Shown one piece after another: positions 8,167-16,177 of a stretch of DNA of 23,639 nucleotides. The notes beneath the pieces are model-generated. The model made no database searches. It was given only the letters and a program-made list of their open reading frames with translations, and was not told the origin of the DNA. Each line of letters starts with the position of its first letter. The first letter of the stretch is position 1. The position numbers and the translations under genes are program-made. The stretch comes from Candidatus Nitrosopumilus sp. (lineage in GTDB: Archaea > Thermoproteota > Nitrososphaeria > Nitrososphaerales > Nitrosopumilaceae). The stretch is taken from NCBI GenBank assembly GCA_029941825.1, contig JAPYTM010000005.1, forward strand, positions 1 to 23,639. The letters are read 5' to 3'.

Positions 8167-8178
8167 TTTATATTATAT
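8167..8178 (+). promoter_or_regulatory. TATA box of the queD-like/valS transcript
   Basis: TTTATATTATAT is centred about 27 bp upstream of the ATG at 8199, the canonical position for an archaeal TATA box with transcription starting at or next to the start codon. It is the clearest TATA element in the window. It separates the pterin dehydratase gene from the downstream pair. Confidence 0.7.
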
Positions 8179-8198
8179 CTATAGACAGTTGATTTCAC

Positions 8199-9014
8199 AT
8201 GACATCAAATCCTATAATTTTAGATTCAGATTTTAAATATATTGATAAAAAAGGAAATTTACTCAAAACTAGAACTGAATTAACAGTAGCACAAATGCTT
8301 ACTTTTCTTGAACAAGAATATGAATACAATCATAAAATTACATTGAAGAATGGGAATAAGGTTACTGTTGATTTTAAAACAGAGAAAGGGTTGATTGAAG
8401 TAATTGATACGGATGAAGATATTGAAAAATATAAACAAATCAAAGATAATTTTCCTCAAGATAAAATAATGGCAATAGGACATGCAAAATATGTTGCACA
8501 AATTAAAGAATTACAAGATATTGTATTTTATGACAAGACTCCACAAACTGGTTCCATATTTTTAGAAGATGCATCCTTCTCATTTGATTATGCACATATA
8601 CTTCCATTAGTTGAAAAATGCTCCATATTACATGGACACACATCTTCAGTAATGGTAGAGCTTGTAGGACAAATGAAAGATAACTTACTTGTAGATTTTG
8701 GTGTGGCAAAAAAAATTATCAAAGAAGTAGTTAACATATTTGATCATAAATTTTTCATAAATAAAAGATATCTAAAGAAAGAAGATGATTCTCATTATTT
8801 AATTCAATTTGATGGTCCTAAAGGAATGTTTGAGTTACAAGTTCCAAAAAATACTACTTATCTTTTAGAAGGTGAAGCAACTGTAGAAAATCTTTCAAGT
8901 GAAATTATCAAATTACTAGTACCAAAAATGCCATCAAATGTAGAAGCAGTTGGAGTTTACATCTATGAGGGATACAATAAAGGATCCCACATTATTTCAA
9001 ATATCTCAAGATAA
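8199..9014 (+). CDS. QueD/6-pyruvoyltetrahydropterin synthase with an extra N-terminal domain
   Basis: 271 aa, about twice the length of QueD/PTPS (120-140 aa). The catalytic half (about 118-271) has Zn ligands H133 (FDYAH), H145 and H147 (CSILHGH), the catalytic C141 in the QueD-type C-x3-HGH arrangement, the D182-H183 pair (FDHKFF), EATVENLSSEI, and E257 (VYIYEG) for pterin binding. The QueD-like Cys spacing favours 6-carboxytetrahydropterin synthase, an early step to preQ0 and archaeosine, over true PTPS, but the neighbouring pterin dehydratase leaves tetrahydropterin synthesis possible. Residues 1-115 form a separate domain with the pattern VDF-x7-IEVIDT, reminiscent of a degenerate PD-(D/E)XK nuclease-like fold. 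valS follows after 7 nt. Confidence 0.85.
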   Translation: MTSNPIILDSDFKYIDKKGNLLKTRTELTVAQMLTFLEQEYEYNHKITLKNGNKVTVDFKTEKGLIEVIDTDEDIEKYKQIKDNFPQDKIMAIGHAKYVAQIKELQDIVFYDKTPQTGSIFLEDASFSFDYAHILPLVEKCSILHGHTSSVMVELVGQMKDNLLVDFGVAKKIIKEVVNIFDHKFFINKRYLKKEDDSHYLIQFDGPKGMFELQVPKNTTYLLEGEATVENLSSEIIKLLVPKMPSNVEAVGVYIYEGYNKGSHIISNISR

Positions 9015-9021
9015 TTAAGAA

Positions 9022-11340
9022 ATGGAACCTACAATATCAGAAAAAGCATGGAACCCAGAATTAGAGAAGAAGATTCTCAAACAATGGGAAGATGAAAAAA
9101 TTTATGATTTTATTCCGCAAGAAAATAATTTTACCATAGATACACCTCCACCATATCCATCAGGTAGACCATGGCATATTGGAGCAGCTGCTCATTATTC
9201 ACAAATTGATATGATTGCACGTACAGCTAGAATGGCTGGAAAAAATGTCTATTTCCCTATCGGAATTGACAGAAATGGTCTGCCTGTAGAATTGTACACT
9301 GAAAAAAAACACAAGATTCGAATGAAAGAAACAGACAGAAATGAGTTTTTGAATCTGTGTAGATCAGCATTAGATGATTTAGAAGATGAGATGATTCTCA
9401 TTATGAAAAATATTGGAATTAGTGGGGACTTTGCAAATTATTACAGAACAGATTCAGAAGAATATAGAACATTAACACAATCAACATTCATTGATTTATG
9501 GAAAAAAGGTCAAATCTATCTTGCAAATAGACCTAACAATTATGATTGGGTATCAGGAACAACTATTGCAGATGCAGAAATTACATATGAAAATTTATCC
9601 ACCAAACTAGTTTACATGAAATTCAAAATAAAAGATACAGATAAGGAAATAATCATAGCAAGTACAAGACCTGAGTTAATTTGTGCATGTAAAACAATTA
9701 TTGTGAATCCAGAAGATGAAAGATATACACAATATATTGGAAAAAAAGTAATTGTTCCAATTACTAATGCAGAAGTTGAATTAAGAACACATCATTCTGC
9801 AAAACAAGAATTTGGTTCAGGGGCAGTAATGGTATGTAGTTATGGTGATCAAAATGATGTGGCACTATTCAGAGAATTGGAATTAGAAGAAATTGTAGCA
9901 ATTGGATTAGATGGAAGAATGACAAAAGTTGCAGGAAATTATGCAGGATTAAAACCAAAACAAGCAAGAACAAAAATTATTGAAGATTTAGAAACAAATG
10001 GTTTTGTAGAAAAAATTGAAGAAATTATTCACAGAACACCAATATCTGAAAGAAGTAAAATCCCAATTGAAATAATTCCAATGGAGGAATATTACTTGAA
10101 ACAAAAAGAATCAGTTGAAAAAATTAAAAAGTTAGGACAAGAGATTACATTCCACCCAACAATGCACAAACAAATTTTGATGAATTGGTTAGAATCCATC
10201 AATATTGATTGGCCAATTTCAAGAAGGCGATATTATGGAACTGAAATTCCAATATGGTATTGTAAAAAATGCTCTGAACCATATGTTCCAGAGCCTGGAA
10301 AATACTACAAACCTTGGAATGAAAAATGCCCAATTAGTAATTGTATCAAGTGTAATTCTACTGAATTTATTGGAGAAGAACGAACATTTGATACTTGGAT
10401 GGATTCCAGTGTATCACCATTATTCATTAGTAAATTTAACAGAGATGATGAATTTTTCAAAAAAGTATATCCTGCCTCAATTAGACCACAAGCAAAAGAT
10501 ATCGTTCGAACATGGTTATACTATACTCTACTAAGATGTGAACAAATTACAGGAGAAAAACCTTGGACTGAAGCATGGATTATGGGATATGGTCTTGACG
10601 AAAAAGGAATGAAGATGAGTAAGAGTAAAGGAAATGCAATAGATCCATTACCAGTAATTGAAAAATCAGGTGCAGACACTTTTAGATTCTGGAGTGCAAG
10701 TGAAATTAATCACGGATATGACTTTAGATGTAACGAACAAAAAATTGAATCAACTAAAAAATTTCTTAGCAAATTATGGAATGTATCAAGATTTTTGTCT
10801 AGTTTTCCAATAATCGAATCTGGAATTCCAAATGAATCAGACAAATGGATTTTATCAGAATTAGATAATCTAGTAAAAGAATGTAAAAAAGGATATGATG
10901 AATATAATTTCTTTATTCCTGCAATTGCAATTAGAGAATTTACTTGGAATTTGTTTGCAGCTCACTATATTGAAATGGTTAAAGCAAGAGCTTACGGAAT
11001 TGATTTTTCAGATGAAGAAAGAGATGGTGCAATATTTACATTGCATAAAGTATTATCAACAATTTTAAAATTATTAGCTCCCATTACACCATTTATCACT
11101 GAATATCTTTGGAATGCTTTGTACTCTAAAGAAAGTATTCATAAACAGATGCAAGTTAAAGCAGAAAATTTAGAAATTAAAAGTGACATTACTAAAGAAA
11201 TTTTAGAATTTAATTCCAAGGTATGGAATGAAAAAAAATCTCAAAATCTTTCACTAAAAGATTCAATCAAAATTGAAATTCCTAAAATTTTGGAACCATT
11301 CAAAAAAGATTTGGAATCCATGCATCACTTGGAAGATTAG
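9022..11340 (+). CDS. valS: Valyl-tRNA synthetase (short archaeal type)
   Basis: Class I synthetase that charges tRNA-Val. Assignment to ValS rather than IleS or LeuS rests on PPPYPSGRPWHIG, GIDRNGLPVE, DTWMDSSVSPL (IleS has a Gly after DSS/DSG), SIRPQAKDIVRTW and ISRRRYYGTEIPIW. The order is: Rossmann core with the HIGH-equivalent at 52-55, CP1 editing domain (ASTRPEL, GSGAVMVCSYGDQND), a Cys-rich zinc knuckle (YCKKC ... CPISNCIKC), KMSKS at 531-535, and an anticodon-binding helical domain. HIGH reads HIGA, lacking the second histidine. At 772 aa it lacks the C-terminal coiled coil of bacterial ValS. It starts 7 nt after the queD-like gene with no room for its own promoter. Confidence 0.9.
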   Translation: MEPTISEKAWNPELEKKILKQWEDEKIYDFIPQENNFTIDTPPPYPSGRPWHIGAAAHYSQIDMIARTARMAGKNVYFPIGIDRNGLPVELYTEKKHKIRMKETDRNEFLNLCRSALDDLEDEMILIMKNIGISGDFANYYRTDSEEYRTLTQSTFIDLWKKGQIYLANRPNNYDWVSGTTIADAEITYENLSTKLVYMKFKIKDTDKEIIIASTRPELICACKTIIVNPEDERYTQYIGKKVIVPITNAEVELRTHHSAKQEFGSGAVMVCSYGDQNDVALFRELELEEIVAIGLDGRMTKVAGNYAGLKPKQARTKIIEDLETNGFVEKIEEIIHRTPISERSKIPIEIIPMEEYYLKQKESVEKIKKLGQEITFHPTMHKQILMNWLESINIDWPISRRRYYGTEIPIWYCKKCSEPYVPEPGKYYKPWNEKCPISNCIKCNSTEFIGEERTFDTWMDSSVSPLFISKFNRDDEFFKKVYPASIRPQAKDIVRTWLYYTLLRCEQITGEKPWTEAWIMGYGLDEKGMKMSKSKGNAIDPLPVIEKSGADTFRFWSASEINHGYDFRCNEQKIESTKKFLSKLWNVSRFLSSFPIIESGIPNESDKWILSELDNLVKECKKGYDEYNFFIPAIAIREFTWNLFAAHYIEMVKARAYGIDFSDEERDGAIFTLHKVLSTILKLLAPITPFITEYLWNALYSKESIHKQMQVKAENLEIKSDITKEILEFNSKVWNEKKSQNLSLKDSIKIEIPKILEPFKKDLESMHHLED

Positions 11341-11352
11341 TTTTAAAAAAAA

Positions 11353-11970
11353 TTAGTTTTTTGAGGAATTAACAAGATTTACAAAATACTTGTGTAATGA
11401 GATATCAGTGGTTAGTTCAGGATGAAATGCAATACCAATTACATTTCCTTTTTTAACTGCAATAATTTGTTCATTAAATTTTGATAAAATTTCTACATCT
11501 GAACCAACATCAGAAACAGATGGTGCGCGAATAAAGATTCCATTAAATTTTAGAATTCCAATAGAATTCATAGAAATATCAGATTCGAATGAGTCTTGTT
11601 GTCGTCCAAATGAATTTCGTTGTAATTTTATATCAAGGATATTCAATAGTGCTTGATCTATTTTTCCAACAACACGATCATCAGCAGTTTTTGATAACAT
11701 AATCATTCCAGCACAAATTCCAAGTACAGGCATTCCATTTTCAATTTTTTCCTTTAGAACTTTTAGTGAGCCATTTACCAAAGAAAGTTGTCCAATTGTG
11801 GTACTTTCACCACCAGGAATAATTAATCCGTCTAATTGGGATATTTCATCAGGGGTTTTTACTTGAGTTATGTTTCCATGAATTCCTAATTCATCAAATG
11901 CAGCTTTTGTAGATAAGAGGTTTTCTTGAACATCTCCTTGAATAGATAAAATACCAACATTAAGACTCAT
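11353..11970 (-). CDS. pdxT: Pyridoxal 5'-phosphate synthase, glutaminase subunit
   Basis: PdxT is a class I glutamine amidotransferase that supplies ammonia to PdxS for de novo PLP synthesis. 205 aa with the N-terminal VGILSIQGDVQEN, the oxyanion-hole segment GGESTT (53-58), the nucleophile C86 in GICAG, and the H183/E185 pair in FHPEL. The catalytic triad is complete. The gene overlaps the end of pdxS by 4 bp (11967-11970), which indicates translational coupling of the two subunits. It is convergent with valS, separated by 12 bp of A/T-rich sequence. Confidence 0.96.
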   Translation of the reverse strand: MSLNVGILSIQGDVQENLLSTKAAFDELGIHGNITQVKTPDEISQLDGLIIPGGESTTIGQLSLVNGSLKVLKEKIENGMPVLGICAGMIMLSKTADDRVVGKIDQALLNILDIKLQRNSFGRQQDSFESDISMNSIGILKFNGIFIRAPSVSDVGSDVEILSKFNEQIIAVKKGNVIGIAFHPELTTDISLHKYFVNLVNSSKN

Positions 11971-12935
11971 GCGGAGCCACCACGATCTTGCATTCGTAAT
12001 TCTAAAGTGTTAACATCTAATCCCAACATAGATTGTCTTTCATCAATCATTTTTTGGGCTTCTTTGACTTTATCTGATTCATCCCAAAAAGTAGTAGCTA
12101 AAACTATTGCTCTAGCTCTTTCTTTTGCATCATCAGCATTGAAAATTCCAGAACCAACAAAAATACCATCACAACCAAGAGACATCAAATATGCAGCATC
12201 TGCAGGAGTAGCAATTCCACCAGCTGCAAAATTTACAACAGGTAATCGTCCAAGTTTTGCAGTTTGTTCAACAATATCATAAGATACTTTGAATTCTCTT
12301 GCAATTCTAACTAAATCTTGATTATCTCCAGAATCATAAATTGATTTGATTGTTCTCAATTCATCATTAACTTTTTTGATATGCGTAATAGCTTCTGCAA
12401 CATTACCAGTTCCAGGCTCTCCTTTTGTTCTAATCATTGAAGCACCTTCTTCAATTCTTCTCAAAGCTTCTGCTAATGATCTAGCACCATTTACAACAGG
12501 TGTTGTAAAATCCCATTTCCAAATATGATGTAATTCATCAGCTGGAGTTAGAACTTCAGACTCATCAATCATATCCACATTAGTTTCTTGTAGAACTAAT
12601 GCTTCATGGACATGACCAATTCTACATTTTGCCATGACCGGAATCGTTACTGAATCCATAATATCTTCAATTATTCTAATACTTGCAGTTCTTGCAACAC
12701 CACCAGCTTTTCTAACCTCAGATGGAAGTTTATCTAAAACCATTACAGAAACTGCTCCAGCTTCTTCAGCTATTTGAGCTTGCTCTACTGTTGTAACATC
12801 CATTACAACACCATTTTTTAGCATATGAGCAAAACCACGTTTAAGAGTAGATGAACCACGTAAAACATCATTAGAATTTACTTTTTCAGAAATTATTCCT
12901 TTAGCGTTAGTTCGTTCACCAAACAGTGGAAGCAT
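11967..12935 (-). CDS. pdxS: Pyridoxal 5'-phosphate synthase, synthase subunit
   Basis: PdxS is the TIM-barrel subunit that builds pyridoxal phosphate from ribose 5-phosphate, glyceraldehyde 3-phosphate and ammonia; it assembles with PdxT as a large dodecameric complex. Catalytic residues visible are D46 (MDVTT), K103 (MAKCRIGH) and K171 (RTKGEPGTGN). IDESEVLTPADE and the barrel segment VNFAAGGIATPADAA are also conserved. The 322 aa compare with about 295 in most homologues; the extra length is an N-terminal leader of about 25 residues before RGSSTLKRGFAHM. No in-frame ATG/GTG/TTG lies closer to the core, so ATG at 12935 is retained. Confidence 0.96.
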   Translation of the reverse strand: MLPLFGERTNAKGIISEKVNSNDVLRGSSTLKRGFAHMLKNGVVMDVTTVEQAQIAEEAGAVSVMVLDKLPSEVRKAGGVARTASIRIIEDIMDSVTIPVMAKCRIGHVHEALVLQETNVDMIDESEVLTPADELHHIWKWDFTTPVVNGARSLAEALRRIEEGASMIRTKGEPGTGNVAEAITHIKKVNDELRTIKSIYDSGDNQDLVRIAREFKVSYDIVEQTAKLGRLPVVNFAAGGIATPADAAYLMSLGCDGIFVGSGIFNADDAKERARAIVLATTFWDESDKVKEAQKMIDERQSMLGLDVNTLELRMQDRGGSA

Positions 12936-12965
12936 GTTCTAATTTTCTCTAAAGACTATTTGTAT

Positions 12966-13499
12966 CTATTCACTTATTTCAGATATAATCTGATCTAGTT
13001 CAAATTCAACCATTGTAATTATTGGAGGTATAAAATTAGATGTTGCATTTTGTTCAGGCCAATGAATTTGATTAGTTTTACCATTAAGTATAATTTTGAC
13101 ATTTGATTTTTGATAATCTACAACATCATCTAAAATGGTGAAGGATTCAGATGGAATTGCAATAAAACCAGTTTCTTTAATCAGTGCTTTAATTTTGTTA
13201 AGTTTTGCTTCAGTTAGTTTGGATTTAATATCAGGTTGGAGATATCCTTGCTCTGTAACAGAATATTTTAATTCACCATTATTTTTAATTAAAAGAATTT
13301 CTGTTTTTTGTGCACCAGTTCGTTCAGTAACACCGAAAGAAACTTTCTTTAACTGATGTTTTGTATATTCAATTTCAATTTTATCATAAGAATTTGCTGC
13401 TGAAATTGGAATTTCATTTTTCATAATTAATGGAACAGAAAGTAGAATCGCTACAATTATTGGAATTACCCCTAACGCTAAGTAAATTGATTTAACCAT
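12966..13499 (-). CDS. Membrane-anchored protein with extracytoplasmic domain, unknown
   Basis: The open frame extends to 13574, but I place the start at the ATG of 13499-13497 (MVKSIYLALG), giving 177 aa. Two reasons: a T/A-rich element TTTATTTGGAATTAAAAG lies about 25-40 bp upstream of it, and the extra N-terminal codons would run through the tRNA-Trp promoter. Residues about 4-26 (SIYLALGVIPIIVAILLSVPLI) form one transmembrane helix or uncleaved signal anchor. About 150 hydrophilic residues follow, predicted outside the membrane. No cysteines or catalytic motif appear in the exported part. I cannot name a family. It lies downstream of the tRNA-Trp promoter on the opposite strand and ends 30 bp before pdxS. 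Confidence 0.65.
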   Translation of the reverse strand: MVKSIYLALGVIPIIVAILLSVPLIMKNEIPISAANSYDKIEIEYTKHQLKKVSFGVTERTGAQKTEILLIKNNGELKYSVTEQGYLQPDIKSKLTEAKLNKIKALIKETGFIAIPSESFTILDDVVDYQKSNVKIILNGKTNQIHWPEQNATSNFIPPIITMVEFELDQIISEISE

Positions 13500-13555
13500 G
13501 ATTACTGAACAATAACAGATTTCTTTTAATTCCAAATAAATCTTAGTTAAAAATA

Positions 13556-13570
13556 ACTTAAAATTTAAGT
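13556..13570 (+). promoter_or_regulatory. Palindromic AT box of the tRNA-Trp gene
   Basis: ACTTAAAATTTAAGT is a perfect 15-nt palindrome centred 27 bp upstream of the tRNA 5' end (13590). That is the normal distance for an archaeal TATA box. Confidence 0.55.
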
Positions 13571-13618
13571 CCATTTCATTCTTGTTTGTGGGGTCGTAGC
13601 CTAGCCTGGTAGGGCGAC

Positions 13619-13645
13619 AGTGTCTACGAAAAAGATCACCGCTAA
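13619..13645 (+). other. tRNA-Trp intron 1 (27 nt, non-canonical position 28/29)
   Basis: The intron lies between tRNA positions 28 and 29, inside the anticodon stem. A bulge-helix-bulge is visible. The 5' bulge is AC^A (13617-13619) and the 3' bulge AA^G (13644-13646). Between them, exon GGCG (13613-13616) pairs with intron CGCT (13640-13643) as a 4-bp central helix with one G-U. An inner helix GTG (13620-13622)/CAC (13637-13639) follows. The outer helix is weak, so this may be a relaxed motif. Confidence 0.8.
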
Positions 13646-13654
13646 GGGCTCCAA

Positions 13655-13707
13655 AGGTTAACTAAGCTAAACTGACTCACGGATGATGTAAGTTTGGAGC
13701 TGTAGTG
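13655..13707 (+). other. tRNA-Trp intron 2 (53 nt, canonical position 37/38) with C/D-like boxes
   Basis: Boundaries follow from the mature anticodon loop: exon 2 ends at position 37 and A13708 is position 38. The splice bulges would be AA^A and TG^A, and the central helix CTCC/GTAG has one mismatch. Inside the intron are CTGA (13672-13675, box D type) and ATGATGT (13683-13689, near box C RUGAUGA), 7 nt apart. GTTTGGAGC follows (13692-13700) and is exactly complementary to mature positions 31-39. tRNA-Trp introns of Haloferax and other euryarchaea are known to act as box C/D guides for the anticodon loop; function here is inferred. Confidence 0.65.
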
Positions 13708-13757
13708 ACCCGTAGGTCGCCGGTTCAATTCCGGTCGGCCCCACGTTAGTAATTGTA

Positions 13758-16022
13758 TTAATTATTTCTCAAAATATTTAGTGCTGAACCAGCTTTAAAC
13801 CATTCAATTTGAGATTTATTGTATGAATGATTCAACAAAATTTCGTCTTTGTTTCCATCATTATGTAAAATAATACATTTGACTTGTTTACCAGGGTCTA
13901 ATTCATTTAAATTTAATAAACTAATTTTATCATCTTCAAGAATTTTATCATAATCATTTGAATTGTTAAATGTTAATGCCAATATTCCTTGTTTTTTCAA
14001 ATTAGTTTCATGAATTCTTGCTAGACTTTTGGTTACAACTGCAACACATCCCAAATATCTTGGAGTCATTGCAGCATGTTCTCTACTACTACCTTCACCA
14101 TAATTATTATCACCAATTATTATCCAGTTCATCTGTTTTTCTTTATACTGTCTTGCAATTTTTGAAAATGATTCAAGTTGATTGTTTAAAATATTTTTAC
14201 CTACACCAACTTCATCATTAAATGCATTAACTGCCCCCAACAACATATTATCACTAAGATTATCCAAATGTCCTCGAAGTGATAACCATGCACCAGCAGG
14301 AGAAATATGGTCTGTAGTGCATTTACCTTTAGCTTTTACCATTATTGGGAGTGATTCAAAGTCTTTTCCGTTCCATTTTGAAAATGGTTCTAAACGTTGT
14401 AATCTTTTACTTTCAGGATCAATAATAATTTGAATATTCTCTGAATTTCTAGGTGGTGCAATAAAAATTCCTTCAGGTAAAATAAAACCATCTCGTGGAA
14501 CTTCAGGTGCAGGTTTTGGAGGTTCTAGTTTGAATTTTGTTCCATCAGCTGCAATCAAATCATCTTTTAATGGATTAAAAGATAATCGTCCACCTAAAGA
14601 TAATGCAATAATCATTTCAGGACTACCAATAAAATTTAAAGTATTACGTTGACCATCATTTCTTCCAGGGAAATTTCTGTTAAAGGTTGTAACAATAGTA
14701 TTTTTTTGATCTTTTTCCAATTCAGGTCTATTCCATTGTCCAATGCAAGGACCACATGCATTTGCTAAAACAATTGCGCCAATGTCTTTAAGAGAATTCA
14801 TCAATCCATCACGTTCGATAGTACCTCTAATTTGTTCAGAACCAGGTGTAACTAATAATGGAATTTTTGATTTTATTCCTTTTGCTTTTGCTTGTTCAGC
14901 TAGACTTGCCGCCCTGGACATATCTTCATAAGATGAATTTGTACAACTACCAATCAATGCAATAGAAATTGGATCAACATAATTATTAGATTTCACATCA
15001 CCTGCAAGTTTAGAAATTGTTCTTGCCAAATCAGGTGTATGAGGTCCAACAATACGAGGTTCTAATGTTGAAAGATCAATTTCAATTACTTTGTCAAAAT
15101 AAGTTTCAGGATTTGTTTCAATTTCGGGATCTGCAACAAGTAATTCTTTATTTTGATTTGCTAGTTCAGATATTTGACCACGATTAGTGTATTTGAGATA
15201 AATTTCCATTCGTTCATCATATGGAAAAATTGAACAGGTTGCGCCAATTTCAGCTCCCATATTAGTAATTGTGGCTTTTCCAGTACAACTGATAGACTTT
15301 GTTCCAGGGCCAAAATATTCAACTATGGAATTTGTTCCTCCAGATACTGTTAATTCATCAGCAACTTTTAGTATAATGTCCTTAGGTGATGTCCAACCAT
15401 TTAATTCTCCAGTTAATTTTATTCCAATCCGTTTAGGATAAAGTAATTCCCAAGGTAATCCAGCCATGGTTTCAGCTGCATCTAATCCACCTACACCAAT
15501 AGCAATCATTCCAAGACCACCAGCATTTGGAGTATGAGAGTCAGTACCAATCATCAAACCACCAGGGAATGCATAATTCTCAAGAACTACTTGATGTATA
15601 ATTCCTGCACCAGGTTTCCAAAAACCACATCCAAATTTTGCAGCAGTAGATTGTAAAAATTTGAAGACTTCATTATTTTCATCAAGAGAAACTTTCATGT
15701 CAACATCACCTTGAACTTCAGCTCTAATGAGATGATCACAATGAATAGTTGTAGGCAAAGATGTGTGTTTGAGTTCAGCTTGCATGAATTGAAGCATTAC
15801 CATTTGTCCTGTAACATCTTGTAATGCAACTCTATCAGGTTTCAGAAAAACATAATCTTTACCACCAATGAAATTTGTGTCATCAATTTCATGAAAATGA
15901 CCAGATAAAATTTTCTCAGTAAGTGTAAGTGGTCTACCAACTAAATTTCTATATTTATCAATATTTTCTTTTAATTTAGCATAAACACTTGAAACAAGTT
16001 CAGTGGTAGTATTGATTTCCAC
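13758..16022 (-). CDS. acn: Aconitate hydratase, mitochondrial type
   Basis: Aconitase isomerises citrate to isocitrate using a [4Fe-4S] cluster. 754 aa, matching the mitochondrial ACO2-type size rather than the about 900 aa of bacterial AcnA. Cluster ligands are C360 (GSCTNSS), C423 and C426 (NACGPCIGQW). Other conserved segments are TDSHTPNAGGLG (160-171), NRNFPGRND, and in the swivel domain KCTTDHISPAG and GEGSSREHAA, which carry substrate-binding residues. The start codon is GTG at 16022; an ATG 4 nt upstream is out of frame. A T/A-rich region (16041-16060) lies about 25-35 bp upstream. In thaumarchaea the enzyme would feed 2-oxoglutarate synthesis through an oxidative half-TCA route (family knowledge). 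Confidence 0.95.
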   Translation of the reverse strand: MEINTTTELVSSVYAKLKENIDKYRNLVGRPLTLTEKILSGHFHEIDDTNFIGGKDYVFLKPDRVALQDVTGQMVMLQFMQAELKHTSLPTTIHCDHLIRAEVQGDVDMKVSLDENNEVFKFLQSTAAKFGCGFWKPGAGIIHQVVLENYAFPGGLMIGTDSHTPNAGGLGMIAIGVGGLDAAETMAGLPWELLYPKRIGIKLTGELNGWTSPKDIILKVADELTVSGGTNSIVEYFGPGTKSISCTGKATITNMGAEIGATCSIFPYDERMEIYLKYTNRGQISELANQNKELLVADPEIETNPETYFDKVIEIDLSTLEPRIVGPHTPDLARTISKLAGDVKSNNYVDPISIALIGSCTNSSYEDMSRAASLAEQAKAKGIKSKIPLLVTPGSEQIRGTIERDGLMNSLKDIGAIVLANACGPCIGQWNRPELEKDQKNTIVTTFNRNFPGRNDGQRNTLNFIGSPEMIIALSLGGRLSFNPLKDDLIAADGTKFKLEPPKPAPEVPRDGFILPEGIFIAPPRNSENIQIIIDPESKRLQRLEPFSKWNGKDFESLPIMVKAKGKCTTDHISPAGAWLSLRGHLDNLSDNMLLGAVNAFNDEVGVGKNILNNQLESFSKIARQYKEKQMNWIIIGDNNYGEGSSREHAAMTPRYLGCVAVVTKSLARIHETNLKKQGILALTFNNSNDYDKILEDDKISLLNLNELDPGKQVKCIILHNDGNKDEILLNHSYNKSQIEWFKAGSALNILRNN

Positions 16023-16166
16023 ATGATGCAGTAAATTTATCCCGAATTTAATATTTACAATTTATAAATTTAAAAATTCAGTATAATAGGCATGTAAATT
16101 CTTAACAATTATAAGCAAAACGTATCTTTCTAATTGAATGTTGAGTAATTATAAATTTTCTAAGTT

Positions 16167-16170
16167 GAGG
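16167..16170 (+). promoter_or_regulatory. Shine-Dalgarno-like site before the 16178 gene
   Basis: GAGG (within GTTGAGGTA) lies 7 nt before the ATG at 16178, a good Shine-Dalgarno spacing. An AT element AATTATAAG near 16109-16117 would then give a 5' leader of roughly 35 nt. This contrasts with the leaderless arrangement of most neighbours. Confidence 0.45.
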
Positions 16171-16177
16171 TACAAAT

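Larger units (their letters stand above)
13590..13743 (+). tRNA. tRNA-Trp, anticodon CCA, interrupted by two introns
   Basis: Three exons give a 74-nt tRNA: 13590-13618, 13646-13654 and 13708-13743. Acceptor GGGGTCG/CGGCCCC with discriminator A; D arm GCCT-AGCCTGGTA-GGGC; anticodon stem ACGGG/CCCGT closing loop CTCCAAA (CCA, Trp); variable loop AGGTC; T arm GCCGG-TTCAATT-CCGGT. Only removal of both introns restores the anticodon stem: AC comes from exon 1, GGG from exon 2 and CCCGT from exon 3. The unspliced 5' half would give a mismatched stem. CCA is not encoded. Splicing requires the archaeal tRNA endonuclease and the RtcB ligase encoded at 4078-5526. Confidence 0.92.

Noticed and set aside
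9022..11340. Assignment as leucyl- or isoleucyl-tRNA synthetase
   Set aside because: DTWMDSSVSP and GIDRNGLPVE fit archaeal ValS. LeuS and IleS have different residues at the DTW-x-DSS/G position and different CP1 insertions.
13500..13574. N-terminal extension of the membrane-anchored protein to 13574
   Set aside because: It would overlap the tRNA-Trp promoter palindrome and place 25 extra residues before a well-formed N-terminal membrane anchor. The ATG at 13499 has its own AT box.
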